A stretch of DNA of 64,000 bases, from assembly GCF_910596095.1 (NCBI RefSeq), contig NC_056535.1, positions 25,064,505 to 25,128,504 of the forward strand, in the 5' to 3' direction. Under the pieces are notes generated by a model. It was not told where the DNA came from. It did no database searches and was given only the letters and a program-made list of their open reading frames with translations. This document shows, in pieces, positions 35,599-46,600 of this stretch. The position numbers were made by a program, and so were the translations under genes. The stretch's first letter is position 1. Each line of letters opens with the position of its first letter. Source of the DNA: Thunnus maccoyii. Taxonomy: Eukaryota; Chordata; Actinopteri; Scombriformes; Scombridae.

Positions 35599-36759
35599 TC
35601 ATTTAAGTCTCTCAGCCTCCTTGCTAGTAGACTTAGTGATGTGGTCTAACAGAAAGTCATAGCTAACCTGCAAGTCGGTTAGGAGTGGCTTGAGGTCATG
35701 TCTGACATGGATGTTTTTTTCATTTAAGCCCTGGTAAAGAGTGTGGAGAAAAGTGCCCTGAATGAGCCTTTTGTTATAGCTAAACTCAACACCAGGCTGC
35801 TGTGACTCAAACATAACATGCTGTTTTAACCCCATGATTCTGTACAGAAGCTGCTGTGGACTCTCTTTGTCTTGTTGTTTGGCATTACTTAGCTCTAGGA
35901 AAAGTTCAGTACTGTTTTTGTCCCTGATGTGTGCACAGAGAAACAGCTTTAGCTCATCAACATTTAAGTCACCTTTATTAACCAATATTTCTCTAAATGT
36001 ACCAGGTCTTGTGATCTTAATCACTGTATGAATTAATTGATCAGTACCTGATCTCCCATGCTGGAAGGTAGACCCACCCTACCAGGAGAAGCACCACCAA
36101 AACCTGTTGTGGGTGACTTGGCTAATGCTGAAGGGGTAAGGTCTCTTGCTAGCATAACATTGCCTCTTCTGGCAAGTGGAAATGTGTGGAGATCTCTGTT
36201 CTCTGGAGATGGGTTAGTGCGTGCATCTCTGTTCCCTGGCGAGGGTGGCAGTGAATGAATGTCTCTGTCCATGTGCAATGAATGCCTGGGAATGTCTGTA
36301 GTGGGGGTAGCTGGAGATCTGGTTGGCTGGCTGGGTTCACAATGAGGTGGAACAGAGCACCCCTGTTGAATGGCTGTTGAATCTTCCTTCTCAGGGGGCA
36401 CTGTCTGGACAGCTCCAACCGCTTCACCTTCCATGGCCACTCAACATATCGTCAAGGTGAAGGAGCTAGGCCATGTCTCCATCCTCCAGGGCTCTCAACC
36501 TCTCACTTTTGATGTAGTCAACAATCAGATCGTACAGTTCTGGTTCACTCGGCTCATCAATACGATCAGTCGTGCTGCCATCATCAATCGGACTTGCAAC
36601 TTGCAGCAGCTGACTGGCACTCAAATCACAAAGTCTCTTCTGGATCTTGTAGACTAGCGCCTGCCGTGGGTTGACAGTGGCTATGATGACGTTGCACAGG
36701 TGACCTCTGCTCTCTGGATGATGCACAGGATTGCAGCCTTTCCTGAAGCTTTGGGACAC
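35599..36759 (-). pseudogene. Gag-like region of the Gypsy element, broken
   Basis: Three frames (36759-36466, 36440-36033, 36024-35599) continue one another across stops and frame changes. The first resembles the N-terminal part of vertebrate Gypsy Gag (LVYKIQKRLCDLSASQLLQV, PSEPELYDLIVDYIKSERLR). The last carries a capsid-like helical stretch (TRPGTFREILVNKGDLNVDE, DKESPQQLLYRIMGLKQ). No CCHC zinc knuckle recognised. Not functional as it stands. Confidence 0.6.
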
Positions 36760-37969
36760 AGGTTCACGTTGTCACAGCACTCACTTCACCAGGCAGCGAT
36801 GCTACGCAATCCTGGACGAGCCCCCAATAATTACCGGTGCCAGACCTAGGGGAAATCTGGACCGGCAACAAAGGTTACACAGGCAAGGGTGCACTGCGTA
36901 GCCAATAAGAACATAGTCTGTGGATTAATAAGGGAGAGAGCCAAAGTTAGCGTCTTGCTCTAGCTGATGCTCATTTAATATTGAATATAAAACAACAATA
37001 CAAAACTGTACATATTTCTCAGTTACATCAGCTTTCTAAAACCTGCTGCTTTAAAGTGTATGTTTCACATTGACACAAAAACATATGCTACAGAAATAAA
37101 ATAAATGTTGAAACCAAATAAACAATAAACAATATAAAACATTAAAAAAAAACTTAAGGAAAATAACTTCACCTGAATTTAAAATATGATTTACATTCCT
37201 AAATAAATAAGAATAGGCTTAGAATTATAGAATTATAACAGTACAAAAATTATATTACCCAAAACAAACATTTACTTTACTCACATTACTACACTCACTC
37301 CTATTTCAACACATACACCACAGCTACACTCATCCTACACTGATATAATGTACACAGAACCTTTCTGCATCATTAGCATAACACTCTATTAGACTTGCAC
37401 TTGACTCTTAACAAAACGGCGCGACTACGCCGTTAACGAGCGACCGAGGAATGTCTGTAACTTGCACTTACAAAACAGTAGAAAACCAAAATTCACGGAA
37501 GTAAATATTCTCAATGGCGGCGCCCACCAAGACACACACCAACAAAAATACATTCCAAATAAATCTCAAAACCATGTCACAACTTCACAGAATGATTTGC
37601 AATTTGCATTTACATTAGATATTAAACAAAGCTAATCATAGAAAAGCAAATTTTAACATACCTGTGGATTAATAAGGGAGAGAGCCAAAGTTAGCATCTT
37701 GCTCTAGCCGAAGCTCATTTAATATTGAGCTGTACATGAGCAGAGCACGTATGAGTGATCTCTCTAAGGTATCCACAGTGGCAATAGAGCACTGTCTACT
37801 GACATATTTCAGTATTGACCTGATGTCAAAATTGTATAGACAGAGTTAGATTAGTTCAAATAATTAACAAAAATTAGGGTGTCTGTTTAAATAAAAAACT
37901 TAACGTGGCATTTTCAACCCACTACACAGACTTAAACTAAGATAAATTCAACATAATTGTGCACCTGCA

Positions 37970-38215
37970 GTGACGTGCACAAACAGGGGAGCATTTAGGG
38001 GCCCTTCATGCTTCCCCATCTGTGACTTTGGGTGCAGAGCATTGGTCAGAAATCATACTGTGGGTCTGCATAGAGTTTGCCCAATTTATGTTGAGAAATG
38101 TGTCTTCCTTTCTGATCCGAAATACGATTAGCAGCTGAGAATATGGATGGATACAGGACATAACAGCTGATAGTTTTACTTCTGACAAATTGATCTAGTT
38201 TGGTTCATGTCAAAA
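37970..38215. repeat. Fragment of lipocalin-unit flanking DNA
   Basis: GGGGCCCTTCATGCTTCCCC, TCAGAAATCATACTGTGGGT and GCCCAATTTATGTTGAGA match sequence upstream of lipocalin gene B (56220-56520). The first two blocks also match 46788-46838. Followed directly by a copy of the TGGCTCCAAAA-family repeat end (38218-38300). Confidence 0.65.
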
Positions 38216-38299
38216 TGCCAAACTCAAGGCTTCAAAACGTCCACAAACCAATGGATGACATCACGGTGGCTACTTCCATTATTTTTATACATTCTATGT

Positions 38300-38820
38300 G
38301 TGTAACACAGAAATAAAACCAACAAGTAATACAGTAAAGGTGGGTTGCATACACAATATGCACAGTTATTGTATAAGACCAAGATGTTTTTGGCCACTGA
38401 GAAGAAGGGATGCCATTAGGAAGGGAGGTTCCTGAATGAGTATTTTGCATCACTGTGTACTGTACAGTTTTTCTTTCAGTTATTAAATCTTTTTTTAAAT
38501 CACTGGTAGGTATGGATATTGTCACAATGATTCTGAACCATTTTTTCTATGAGTGTAGTATACATTTATGGGTAATTAGGTCATGAATGGCAACTGTGCA
38601 GAGGTTTGGGAGGTTATTCAGAGGCTGAATATAGTTGACAAACAAAAGGTCTTTACCAACTTCAGCTCATTAAAAAAATCTGTTGATGGTCATCTTTTTC
38701 GATGTTACCCTGAAATCATTTAATGTATTTTTACCATCCACACTATTCTTATGTAACAGATGTCACAATGTGTGCCTCTTCAAGAAGGGAAATGACCTCA
38801 CAGTAATATTTGTCATTTAC
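38300..38820 (+). pseudogene. Relic of a lipocalin-like gene (exons 3 and 4)
   Basis: 38300-38440 matches the 3' flank of lipocalin gene A (52055-52222; GGCCACTGAGAAGAAGGGAT). 38455-38510 matches intron 2, and 38511-38556 matches exon 3 (TATGGATATTGTCACAATGA; compare YGY..N.S.P.FYE), but with an extra T that shifts the frame to an immediate stop. 38735-38760 matches the end of intron 3 (ACCATCCACACTATTCTTAT), and 38761-38815 resembles the distal part of exon 4, with the first ~34 nt of that exon missing. Exons 1, 2, 5 and 6 were not found. Not a working gene. Confidence 0.7.
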
Positions 38821-39926
38821 CTCATTCTAACCATGCAGATACTGGTTTTGTTTGCCCTGAAATCTCTGAGATGCCTACTGCCATCATCATCATCAGTACA
38901 TGAATGTAAATTGGTCTGTGCTGTTTAAAACATTGAGAAATGACATTTAAGAAATTCAAAAGCAACTTCCCTTTTCAGAAACAATGTCCCCGCTACTCTG
39001 GAAAATTTACAGATTTCAGTGCATAACTCCAGAGTATAACAAGTAACAGGGACGCAGTCTATAGGAGATGATAAATGAACAAAATGATTTGAATCCAGAT
39101 GAACAATTTGAAAGATGCTATGATCACATAAATATTCTACACTTGGTAAACCTAAAGCTGTTTTATGTGTGTAGACTGTGACACAAAATCACAGTTATTA
39201 AACGTGCAAGTACTTACTAATATACTGTTAGCATGATAACTAAATACTATTTAGAGTATATACTCTTATTATCAGGTATTTATGGTATGGGAAATTATCA
39301 TATTCAGTCATAAGTGACAACAATTTGCCACATTTGTGTAGGCTACAACACCCGTTTATTCTAGGAGCAGAAACATTGTCAGATAAATGTTACAGAATTT
39401 CTCACTTCCTGGTAGGCTTACAGTTATGTCTCTCACAGAACACATTTTGGGAAGTATATTTGTTCACCATTTTAGTCAGATGAGGATATTGATAATCTTG
39501 TGCATGCAGTGCAGATATAATACAGAAAAGAGAGAGTATTTAGCCCAGTTGACCTCAAAGATTGACAGCAAGGGGGAAATGAAACTGTTAATGGTAGGCA
39601 GGAAGTAATAAGTACTTAAAGAAATACATATAAAACAAAATATAAATACAGCTATACATAGATTCTAAAAGTGAACAAAAGAATCAACAATCACACATTG
39701 AACCACAAGGCTACTGTATAAAAATACATGATAACATGATTGATAAATTACAGAAAAAAAACAGAGCTTCAATTGAATTTCTGACATGAAAAACATGAGG
39801 CAGCTAAATAAAATGATGAGTAAAAGGAAAAAGTTGTATCAATCTTTGTTTTCAGCAGTGTGCCTGTTAAGTCATGAGTTAATGGTTGTTAAGAACAAAG
39901 AAGCACCAAATCAAGGAAATCTGCAT
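38821..39926. other. Intergenic, downstream of the A3-like receptor gene
   Basis: No gene recognised. A TTATGTCTCTCACAGAACA block near 39424 resembles 55994-56014 upstream of lipocalin gene B and may be further duplicated flank. Confidence 0.4.
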
Positions 39927-41189
39927 TCACTCATTTTTGGCCACACTGTTAATGTTAATACTGAGATTGATGTCTGTTGTCTGGCTCGTCTGAGAGCCTC
40001 GATTTTCTTCTCCACATTCAATACACCGTCGCCAGATCTTCAGGTATGCTGTCTTGATCTTCTGTATTTTGAACGCATACACAACTGGGTTTACAGCTGA
40101 GTTAGCATGAGAAAGCAGGATGCCAACATACAAAGCTGCTTCTGGTACAACGTTCGGACCACTATAGTACGCAATGCAGTTCATAATGTGGAGTGGGAGC
40201 CAGGACAGGGTAAACAGGACCAAGACCAGAGACAGAGATCCTGCCAGCTGCTTCTCTTTCCTTAGGTAGTTGTAAGACTGTGTTTGGACACCGTTGCCTG
40301 GTTTCTCTCGAAGGTTTCCTCGCATGGTCCAGAAGATGTAGCCGTAAAATACAGCCATAATCAACAGAGATATCAGGTGACAGAGGAAAAAACTGAAGTA
40401 AACCAGATATGACATGGGGATCACAGCTATAAACTGGCAGACAATGGTAGAGTTGACTGACTCAGACAAGGTTTCTTGGTTGTACCATCCAAACATGGGT
40501 GCAAAACTCAGTGGTATTGCAACAAGCCAACATGCTGCTACAACAAACCATGAATGTCTCTGTGTGACAGTGCTTTTGTACCTGTAAACACAATTAATAA
40601 TTATTAGTATCATCGGCATTTATTTATGTACGTGTGTTCTGACTACAGTGTCACAAATCAATAATTCAAAACAGTTAGTAATAATAATAATAATATTAAT
40701 TTATAATAAATTAAATATAAAGTGTATAACTATATACCTCCTCACACCTCACAGTACATGAATGTAGGTTGAGCATTAGATTAAATTCAATCCCTTACCC
40801 TGGCAGTACTATTTTACTTTTCTCTGTACATTCACAAAGCATAAGTCTGAATAATTTTACCTGAGAGGGGCATACACCCGGAGGAAACGGTCGATTGCAA
40901 TAGCCGCAAGAGACAAAACTGAGACTAGAGTCAACAGGATGAGCACACAGCTGATGAAGAGACAGCCATGGAATGAAGTGTTCATTCGTCCGTCCACCAT
41001 CACAGCTATTGGTATGGCTATGCAGCCAACCATAAAGTCAGCCACAGCCAGGGAGAAAATAAGGCAGAAGGTGGGCTGTTAAAAGCTCTTACTGGTCCAC
41101 AGGGCCAAAATAACCAGCATATTACCCAGACAGCAGCTGACAGCAATGAGCACTTCCACCACCGTGAAGATCACTTCACTTGCCTCCAT
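39927..41189 (-). pseudogene. adora3: Adenosine A3-like receptor gene with one in-frame stop (pseudogene, null allele or sequence error)
   Basis: Class A seven-TM receptor for adenosine, normally Gi-coupled at the plasma membrane. Exon 1 is 40861-41189 (ATG at 41189) and exon 2 is 39927-40581. The intron after APLR|YK is at the conserved adenosine-receptor position, with consensus ends and phase 2. The product would be about 327 residues: TM1 VLIAVSCCLGNMLVILALW, TM2 [20 protein letters not shown]3 ending DRFLRVY, ECL2 with VNST and the Cys of VCQF, TM6 [13 protein letters not shown]7 [17 protein letters not shown], and a C-terminal CIEC that could be palmitoylated. TM6-TM7 is closer to A3 than A1. 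Codon 37 (41079-41081), in intracellular loop 1 just before QPTFC, is TAA. Everything else is open. Starting at the later ATG in TM2 would lose TM1. Confidence 0.85.
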
Positions 41190-41935
41190 TATGCGTCCTG
41201 TCCAGCTAATGTTTGATGGTGAGTGGTGCAGCGTGTCTGAATGTGAGTCTGAGCCTGAATGTGCGCTTGTGAAACATTTGAGGAAGTCCTCGGCCTCATA
41301 GCAGTTAAAAATAAATAAATAAATATCTACAGGTCTAACAAATACCACGGGTTGTTGCTGTGGTTTATATGAGCTACTTCACAACATGCTATCTGGCCAA
41401 ACCACAAAACCACAACCTTGATGGAAAATATATCTCTAAAAAAAAAAAAACACTGTGCTGACAGCGTGTGGACTGAAACAGCTGATGTTGAGTTTATGCA
41501 GATGTGGTGCCACAGGTTACATCTTGTTGCTGATGCAAGCACTGTCAATACACATGCAACCACAAAACACTTGCATGTATAAAGGTATAAATAACCGGAC
41601 ATCCTTCCTGTATGTTCAACTGGTAACACTTTCCAGTAAGACAAGAGAATTGCGGAGCATCTGGTCCAAAATACATTTATTATTGACTTAACATTTGACT
41701 TAATTGACTTTTGTACAAATCTTTGTGCATGACTTACTGAAATGTAGCACTAGTAACATAAACTTTAATATTCATAACTTCTCAACCACTTTGGTCCAGA
41801 ATGAAATATCTTAATATTATATATTATAATATTAGAGTTGAGTGTACCTGTAATATATAGATATAATATATATTTGTAATATATACCTATATACATAAAA
41901 TTGCCTTGCCTTTGTGATCCCCTGACCTTTCCTGT
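41190..41935. other. Region upstream of the A3-like receptor gene, AT-rich
   Basis: No gene recognised. Holds a poly-A run at 41439-41450 and AT-rich imperfect palindromes at about 41813-41890. A promoter was not identifiable. Confidence 0.45.
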
Positions 41936-42295
41936 AGTGCAATAAAGTAGTTGGTTACAGTTGGATGGATTGCCATGAAATTTGGCCTACACATTCATGT
42001 CGTCCACAGGATGAATTTTAACAACCTTAACTTCTCATGTAACACTATCATCGGGTCAATTTGTCCAATACTTTGGTTTATGACCAAATACCTGCAAAGC
42101 TAAAAGACTTTCCCATCAACCTCAGCTGTGCTTTATGTTTAATGCTAATCAGCAAATATTGGCATGCTACTGTAACATTAGCTAAACTAAGAAGGTGAAC
42201 ATGGTGAATATTATACCAAACATAAGCATGTTAGCATTGTCATTGTGAACATATTAGCATGCACTAGCAATTGCCACAAGGGACTGGGGAACATG
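41936..42295 (+). repeat. Interspersed repeat (GGATTGCCATGAAATTTGG family)
   Basis: GGATTGCCATGAAATTTGGC, ACACATTCATGT, ACTTTGGTTTATGACCAAAT, ACCTGCAAAGCTAA and CATGTTAGCATTGTCATTGT in this order form a repeat that is very common in percomorph genomes. Non-coding, class uncertain. Confidence 0.6.
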
Positions 42296-42441
42296 TCCAT
42301 CCCAATGTACAAAAGAGGAAAATTTGATGCCCCCAAAAATTTGAATCCAGGTTCAAGCTCATGAAACTCCACTGTCAGTTACTTTTCTGTGTTTAATTAC
42401 ACTCAGCCAGGTGGAGGCAGCATTGATTGTACTAGTACCTA

Positions 42442-42770
42442 GCATGGATGTATAAAGAGAACTGGATACAGCGTTGGAGACAGGGCCCCGTTCATTTGGC
42501 GCATGAGGCCAAAAATCCACTTCCCTACTGTAAAGAAATTACCCGAATGAAAACATATTGCGCATGCTCTATGGGCCACATGTGCCCATGGAGCATGCTC
42601 ACTAGAGACTTCCGCCAGCTGAGATGGCTAACTTCCAGTTTAGCTCTGGTAATACATGAGATGATGATGGTAATTGTTGTTTTGTCCAAAAGTCACATTC
42701 ACACTAACTCTGTAAAGATGCATGTTACTTATCTAGTCACGTCATGCTAGTCTCCTCAGTTTAAAACAAG
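42442..42770 (+). mobile_element. Truncated MITE beginning CATGGATGTATAAAGAG
   Basis: The left terminus CATGGATGTATAAAGAGAAC matches the arms of the 38-bp palindrome at 45976-46013, so both appear to share one terminal inverted repeat. A right terminus (CATCCATG) is not found; this copy looks truncated or decayed. Confidence 0.45.
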
Positions 42771-42959
42771 CCTGTAAATTGGTGTTATATGGCAGGGACT
42801 GCCTGACACCTTGCAGTTTGTTCTACATTTAAAACCTTACCTCTTTCTTAAAGATTTTTTTTCATCATCTTCACCATCATCCTTTTTTGTCATTATACAT
42901 TCCTGATACTTTAAATAACTTATAATCATGCACTGTAAATACTGTGAATAGTACATTGT

Positions 42960-43265
42960 TGAGAAGACAGTCAGTTGGCATAACAGACAAGCGCTTTATC
43001 TTACTTTAGTAGATAAATGGCGCCCTCTACTGTCTACCGGTTACAATCAATAGTAGGGTAAACTACCATATTACAATACTATACTACCCTCCTGACTGTG
43101 ACAGCACTAACACAAGTCAGTTCATAAGAGGTGTGTGTGAGTGGTCAGAGATATTTTCTATCAACATATTATGTCTGAAACTAGTGTAGCAGACCATGTT
43201 TGGTATCAAAATGGTGAATGACATATGAGATTCCCAAAGAACATTTTACTTCACAAAGCTGTCAG
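42960..43265. repeat. Duplicated segment (partner at 31610-31915)
   Basis: Holds the same ordered blocks as 31610-31915 (ATGGCGCCCTCTACTGTCTA, CTCCTGACTGTGACAGCACT, GGTATCAAAATGGTGAATGA). In the 31.6-kb copy this segment precedes the lipocalin flank copy. Here it lies alone between the receptor and acetyltransferase genes. Confidence 0.7.
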
Positions 43266-43980
43266 AATTAACTGATTTTTATGAGAACATGGTCTGAACT
43301 ATAAACCATAATTTCTTATTGATTGTGTGTGACGAAAAGTAAGGGTTATTACATTTTAGTAGCAAATTTCAAAACTTTTGACATGTCACAGTAGGAAAAG
43401 CACAGGTGTAAATAATGTTATTAGTAACACTTGCACTTGCCCTACTGTGACAAGACAAACGTTCTCTCTTTGATTCTTTATTTTCCCTGTTTATTATTGG
43501 ATAATTTGACTTCCTCAGGACTCTAAATTATTCAACTGAGAAAAAAAAACAGTCTGTGGTTGAAATGGTAACACAACAACTGGTAGACATTTGAAATTGG
43601 TGACATGGGGGCACAGGTAGACGTTTAGGCCTTTTCAAGAGTCCCAAGCCAGAAAGGTTGGGACAGACTGGTATAATATATACTATCTTTATAATATAGT
43701 GTCTACTATTTATAACTAGCCAGCAGGATGAGGGTTTCAGTTGAATAACTACAGTATTTTGATAATAATAAGCAGTCATTCTGACAGTGGTTATAAATAA
43801 AAATGTTGACCAGCTTTAAAGGTCCATTCACAGTTTGGTCCATTCTTAGTTTTTTCGCACCTGTTTGGGTGCGAGAAGTTACACCTTTATCATTCATGTA
43901 ATTTCAGCATAGCTTCACCCAACTTCAACCAGAGCAGAAGTTGAATCAGACAGAAGGAAAACACACAGCTGTTTAAAACA
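43266..43980. other. Intergenic, no gene recognised
   Basis: Unassigned sequence downstream of the NAT8-like gene. Confidence 0.4.
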
Positions 43981-44365
43981 ATTACAGGTGTTTTTTATTT
44001 CTTTTGTGTAAAACAGTTACATGTGAAGTGTAATTTGTGACATAAAATCACAGTAGTTTAAACTAGTTGTCATAAAAAACATACAAACAGCACTACAATC
44101 ACCAGTATTGTGAATTTTGGTCCAGTAAGTTTGTAAAACCAGCACTATGTCCTGTTTAAAACATTCAGATAAGTTGGTCTTATGTACAGTACAAGCAAAA
44201 GGAACTTCCTTGTTGTTCTACCTGAGATTTTGTTCATAGTTAGAGCAGCGAGTGTGTCTGTGAGACATTGCTTACAAATAATGCCTCATTCAAGTAATAT
44301 TGATGCAAAGGCTTTAACAACTGACAAGAGGAACATTACAGTAACTGATGAGGGTTGTTTCAGGC

Positions 44366-45040
44366 CTACAGGTGTTTTTCCATTCTTAAAACAGTGACTT
44401 TGGCCAGCGTTACCATCCAGAAGGGAGCCTCTGTTTTGGTGTGTGAGAGGACATGGCTGAACCCCAGTTTCTTGTACAGTGCCACAGCAGCGGTCTGGGT
44501 GGAGCTGGTCTCCAGCACCACCTTGGAGAAGCCTCGTTCCTTACAGAAGTCAACCACTGTCTGAGCCATCCTGAAGCCCAGGCCAGCACGTCTGCAGAGT
44601 GGCGAAATTATCATTCTGAACAGTTCCCCATACCTTTCCTCCCCGCTTTGTTTGGCCATTACAGCCACAATACCCACAATCTGGGCCCTCCCATCAACCT
44701 CAGCCTCAGCCACCCAGAAACAGTCATCTGATCTGCTCAGGTAGTTCCCAGGGATGTCCTGCATGTCTGTCCGGAGTCTCTCTCTGACATAGCTGGCATA
44801 AAGCTCATGACAGCAGTAGTAGACAAGGGCCACCCAGACTCCTGGTAAAAACACAGCCCCTAACGCAGAGCCCAGGAGGTAGCCAGCACTACACAGAGCC
44901 AGGGTGATGGTGAGGTAGGCAGGGCTGCTCATGGCATTGTGAAAACATGGGCCGATGTGCTCCTGAATGCCAATGCTGAACAAGTTCAGAACTGTGTCCT
45001 TGTCTGAGGGACGGTACCGGCGGATCACCAGCTGCACCAT
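44366..45040 (-). CDS. NAT8/camello-like N-acetyltransferase
   Basis: A single-exon coding region of 224 residues, the usual length of the NAT8 family (ER membrane-anchored GNAT enzymes that acetylate cysteine S-conjugates or lysine residues in the ER lumen). It opens with VIRRYRPSDKDTVLNLF, as NAT8 proteins do. A hydrophobic anchor spans about residues 40-80 (TITLALCSAGYLLGSALGAV and beyond). LRTDMQDIPGNYLS and CFWVAEAEVDG follow. The acetyl-CoA loop RRAGLGFRMA is near residue 150, then VVLETSSTQTAAVALYKKLG. The ATG at 45040 is right for the family and is preceded 7 bases upstream by a splice acceptor (CCCTCTAG). The 3' UTR reaches an AATAAA (minus strand) at about 43993-43998. No defects seen. 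Which NAT8 paralog it is cannot be decided. Confidence 0.9.
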   Translation of the reverse strand: MVQLVIRRYRPSDKDTVLNLFSIGIQEHIGPCFHNAMSSPAYLTITLALCSAGYLLGSALGAVFLPGVWVALVYYCCHELYASYVRERLRTDMQDIPGNYLSRSDDCFWVAEAEVDGRAQIVGIVAVMAKQSGEERYGELFRMIISPLCRRAGLGFRMAQTVVDFCKERGFSKVVLETSSTQTAAVALYKKLGFSHVLSHTKTEAPFWMVTLAKVTVLRMEKHL

Positions 45041-45123
45041 GATGAACTAGAGGGCAATCAAAGAAAGGATTCACATGTGAAATCTTTGTTTCACTTAAAC
45101 TAAAGCCCAAATAATAACATTTT

Positions 45124-45390
45124 AGGGCTTCAACTGATTATTGTTTTCATAATTGATTAATCTGCTGATTATTTTCTCATGAAAAATGCCCATTTATGGG
45201 CCTGAGGTGTCTTCGAATTCTTTATTTTATTTGACAATGAATCCAAAATCCAACGATATTCAGTTTTTTTTCCAACTCACTTTCACTCAAAAAATGACTG
45301 AAGATAATGATTAATTATCAAAATAGTTGCCGATGACTTCTCTGTCACTCAGCTAGTTAATTAATCGACTGATTGCGATTAGCGCCTGGT
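45124..45390. mobile_element. hAT-like MITE remnant in the NAT8-like 5' intron
   Basis: AGGGCTTCAACTGATTATTG at the left end and TTAATTAATCGACTGATTGCG at the right, with ATAATTGATTAATCTGCTGA and TATCAAAATAGTTGCCGATG inside, mark the family also seen at 413-608 and 20815-21057. Confidence 0.65.
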
Positions 45391-45975
45391 TACCATGGAG
45401 ACGACTGAAACCAACACCATCAAAAGTGTCGAGCGACCTGCCATAAATCAACCATAATACTCTATCGGAAGTGTTTTCAAACTGTGTCTTTGAGGTTTAC
45501 AAGACAAAATACTTTCTGTTTGGACAAATGTACGTCTGGTTTATTCACCTCCGCTAAAGAGCAGCGCACAGCTTCTCTAAACTTTCCTGAGTGAATCATC
45601 CGGGGGTCACCTTTCAATTGAGCACTTTCTGCTCAGAAAGCTGCCACATATGTCGAGTAAAGTAAGTTAATACTTAACTTACTTGTCTTTATACTTATTG
45701 TACTTACAGTTGCCAACAACACGTAATAGACCCACTGCTTGTGTTACTATTACGAGGAAACTGTACAGACAACGACTGGTAGTATTTATCAGTTTGTGGT
45801 TCTTTTCCAGTGTTATTAAGTGTCTCCTCTGCTAGCCTGGATTGTAGCCGCTAATCACAGCAGTCATGTCGCTCATAATCCTTAAAGTCATCTCTGTCTT
45901 GGACACCCGGTAGAACCGTTAAAGTTTCAACCGTTGACCTAACGGTATTTTTCAAGAAACTCAACCGTTCCCAGC

Positions 45976-46013
45976 CATGGATGTATGATAAGAGCTCTTA
46001 TTATACATCCATG
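45976..46013. mobile_element. 38-bp palindromic micro-insertion with perfect 8-bp TSD
   Basis: CATGGATGTATGATAAGAG is followed directly by its inverse complement with a single mismatch (19 + 19 bp, no spacer). TTCCCAGC occurs immediately on both sides (45968-45975 and 46014-46021). The arm matches the terminus at 42442. It looks like two MITE ends fused without any internal sequence. The 8-bp duplication suggests hAT-type transposition. Confidence 0.75.
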
Positions 46014-46548
46014 TTCCCAGCAAACATTGTTCGTACGGCGGCGTTTGGTCCCCGGCCAAAAACGCTTCCGGTCTGGCACCAAAAACATTAGCAAACTTAC
46101 CTTTAATACAGGCCTTTAATTAACGTTAACTAACAGTTTATGTGCAAGCCCAAAATGTAACGTTGTCCTTCTTAGACCTGACGTAAAACACGACTAAAAT
46201 GCTTGACCAACTAGTCTACAAGCTACTTTATAATATCTTATTTGAATGAAAATTAATAACGCTCTCTTACGTAACTGTGAAAACTGGTCCTTGTGGAAGA
46301 AAAGTACGGTCCAAATGTGAGCTCAGGACAACACACACAATGGGTAAAGGTTAACAGTTAACCGTTAAGTTAACAGTTAACATATTTTACATCAGGTCGA
46401 AGTACAGAGGCAAAGTAAAGATAACACCACCCGCTGACTCTGCAGAAGCGCCTTGTAGTGTAAACCACATGCTACAACCTCTCATACTGGCCCTCACGTT
46501 CAATTTAACAGAATCGCTGTATTTTGCAACCACTAATTTTTCCACTTA

Positions 46549-46600
46549 CCTTTTTCTAGAAATCCCAACCCGCGTGATCTGTGATACTGGATGCAGTGTG
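46549..46600 (-). other. Predicted non-coding first exon of the NAT8-like gene
   Basis: On the minus strand AAAAAG|GTAAGTGG is a strong donor, with the exon edge at 46550. It matches the acceptor just before the coding ATG, giving a 5'-UTR intron of about 1.5 kb (45048-46549). The upstream edge of the exon is unknown. Inference from splice signals only. Confidence 0.4.

Larger units (their letters stand above)
32997..37738 (-). mobile_element. Decayed Ty3/Gypsy LTR retrotransposon
   Basis: Read on the minus strand, the order is an LTR-like copy (from about 37660 down to 36832), a primer-binding site (about 36808-36828, reading TTGGGGGCTCGTCCAGGATT, a tRNA-Pro type), gag fragments, reverse transcriptase, RNase H, the start of integrase, and a second LTR copy (33768-32997). 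The two LTR copies share GGTGCCAGACCTAGGGGAAA and hundreds of further bases with many differences, indicating age. Frameshifts and stops break all genes, and the integrase core is missing. A third partial LTR piece sits at 37661-37738. Target duplication not found. Confidence 0.85.

Noticed and set aside
37661..37744. GCAGA at 37740 as a target-site duplicate of GCAGA before the Gypsy left LTR (32992)
   Set aside because: The bases just inside GCAGA do not form an LTR terminus, and a third LTR fragment confuses the edge. A 5-base match is likely chance.
41082..41098. GTAAGAGCTTTTAACAG around the receptor stop codon looks like a tiny intron with donor and acceptor
   Set aside because: At 17 nt it is far too short for spliceosomal splicing, and removing it would shift the frame of TM2 onward. 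The in-frame stop is the better reading.
44889..45110. Minus-strand open frame overlapping the NAT8-like gene start in another frame
   Set aside because: A shadow of the NAT8-like coding region; only the 45040-44366 frame shows acetyltransferase motifs.
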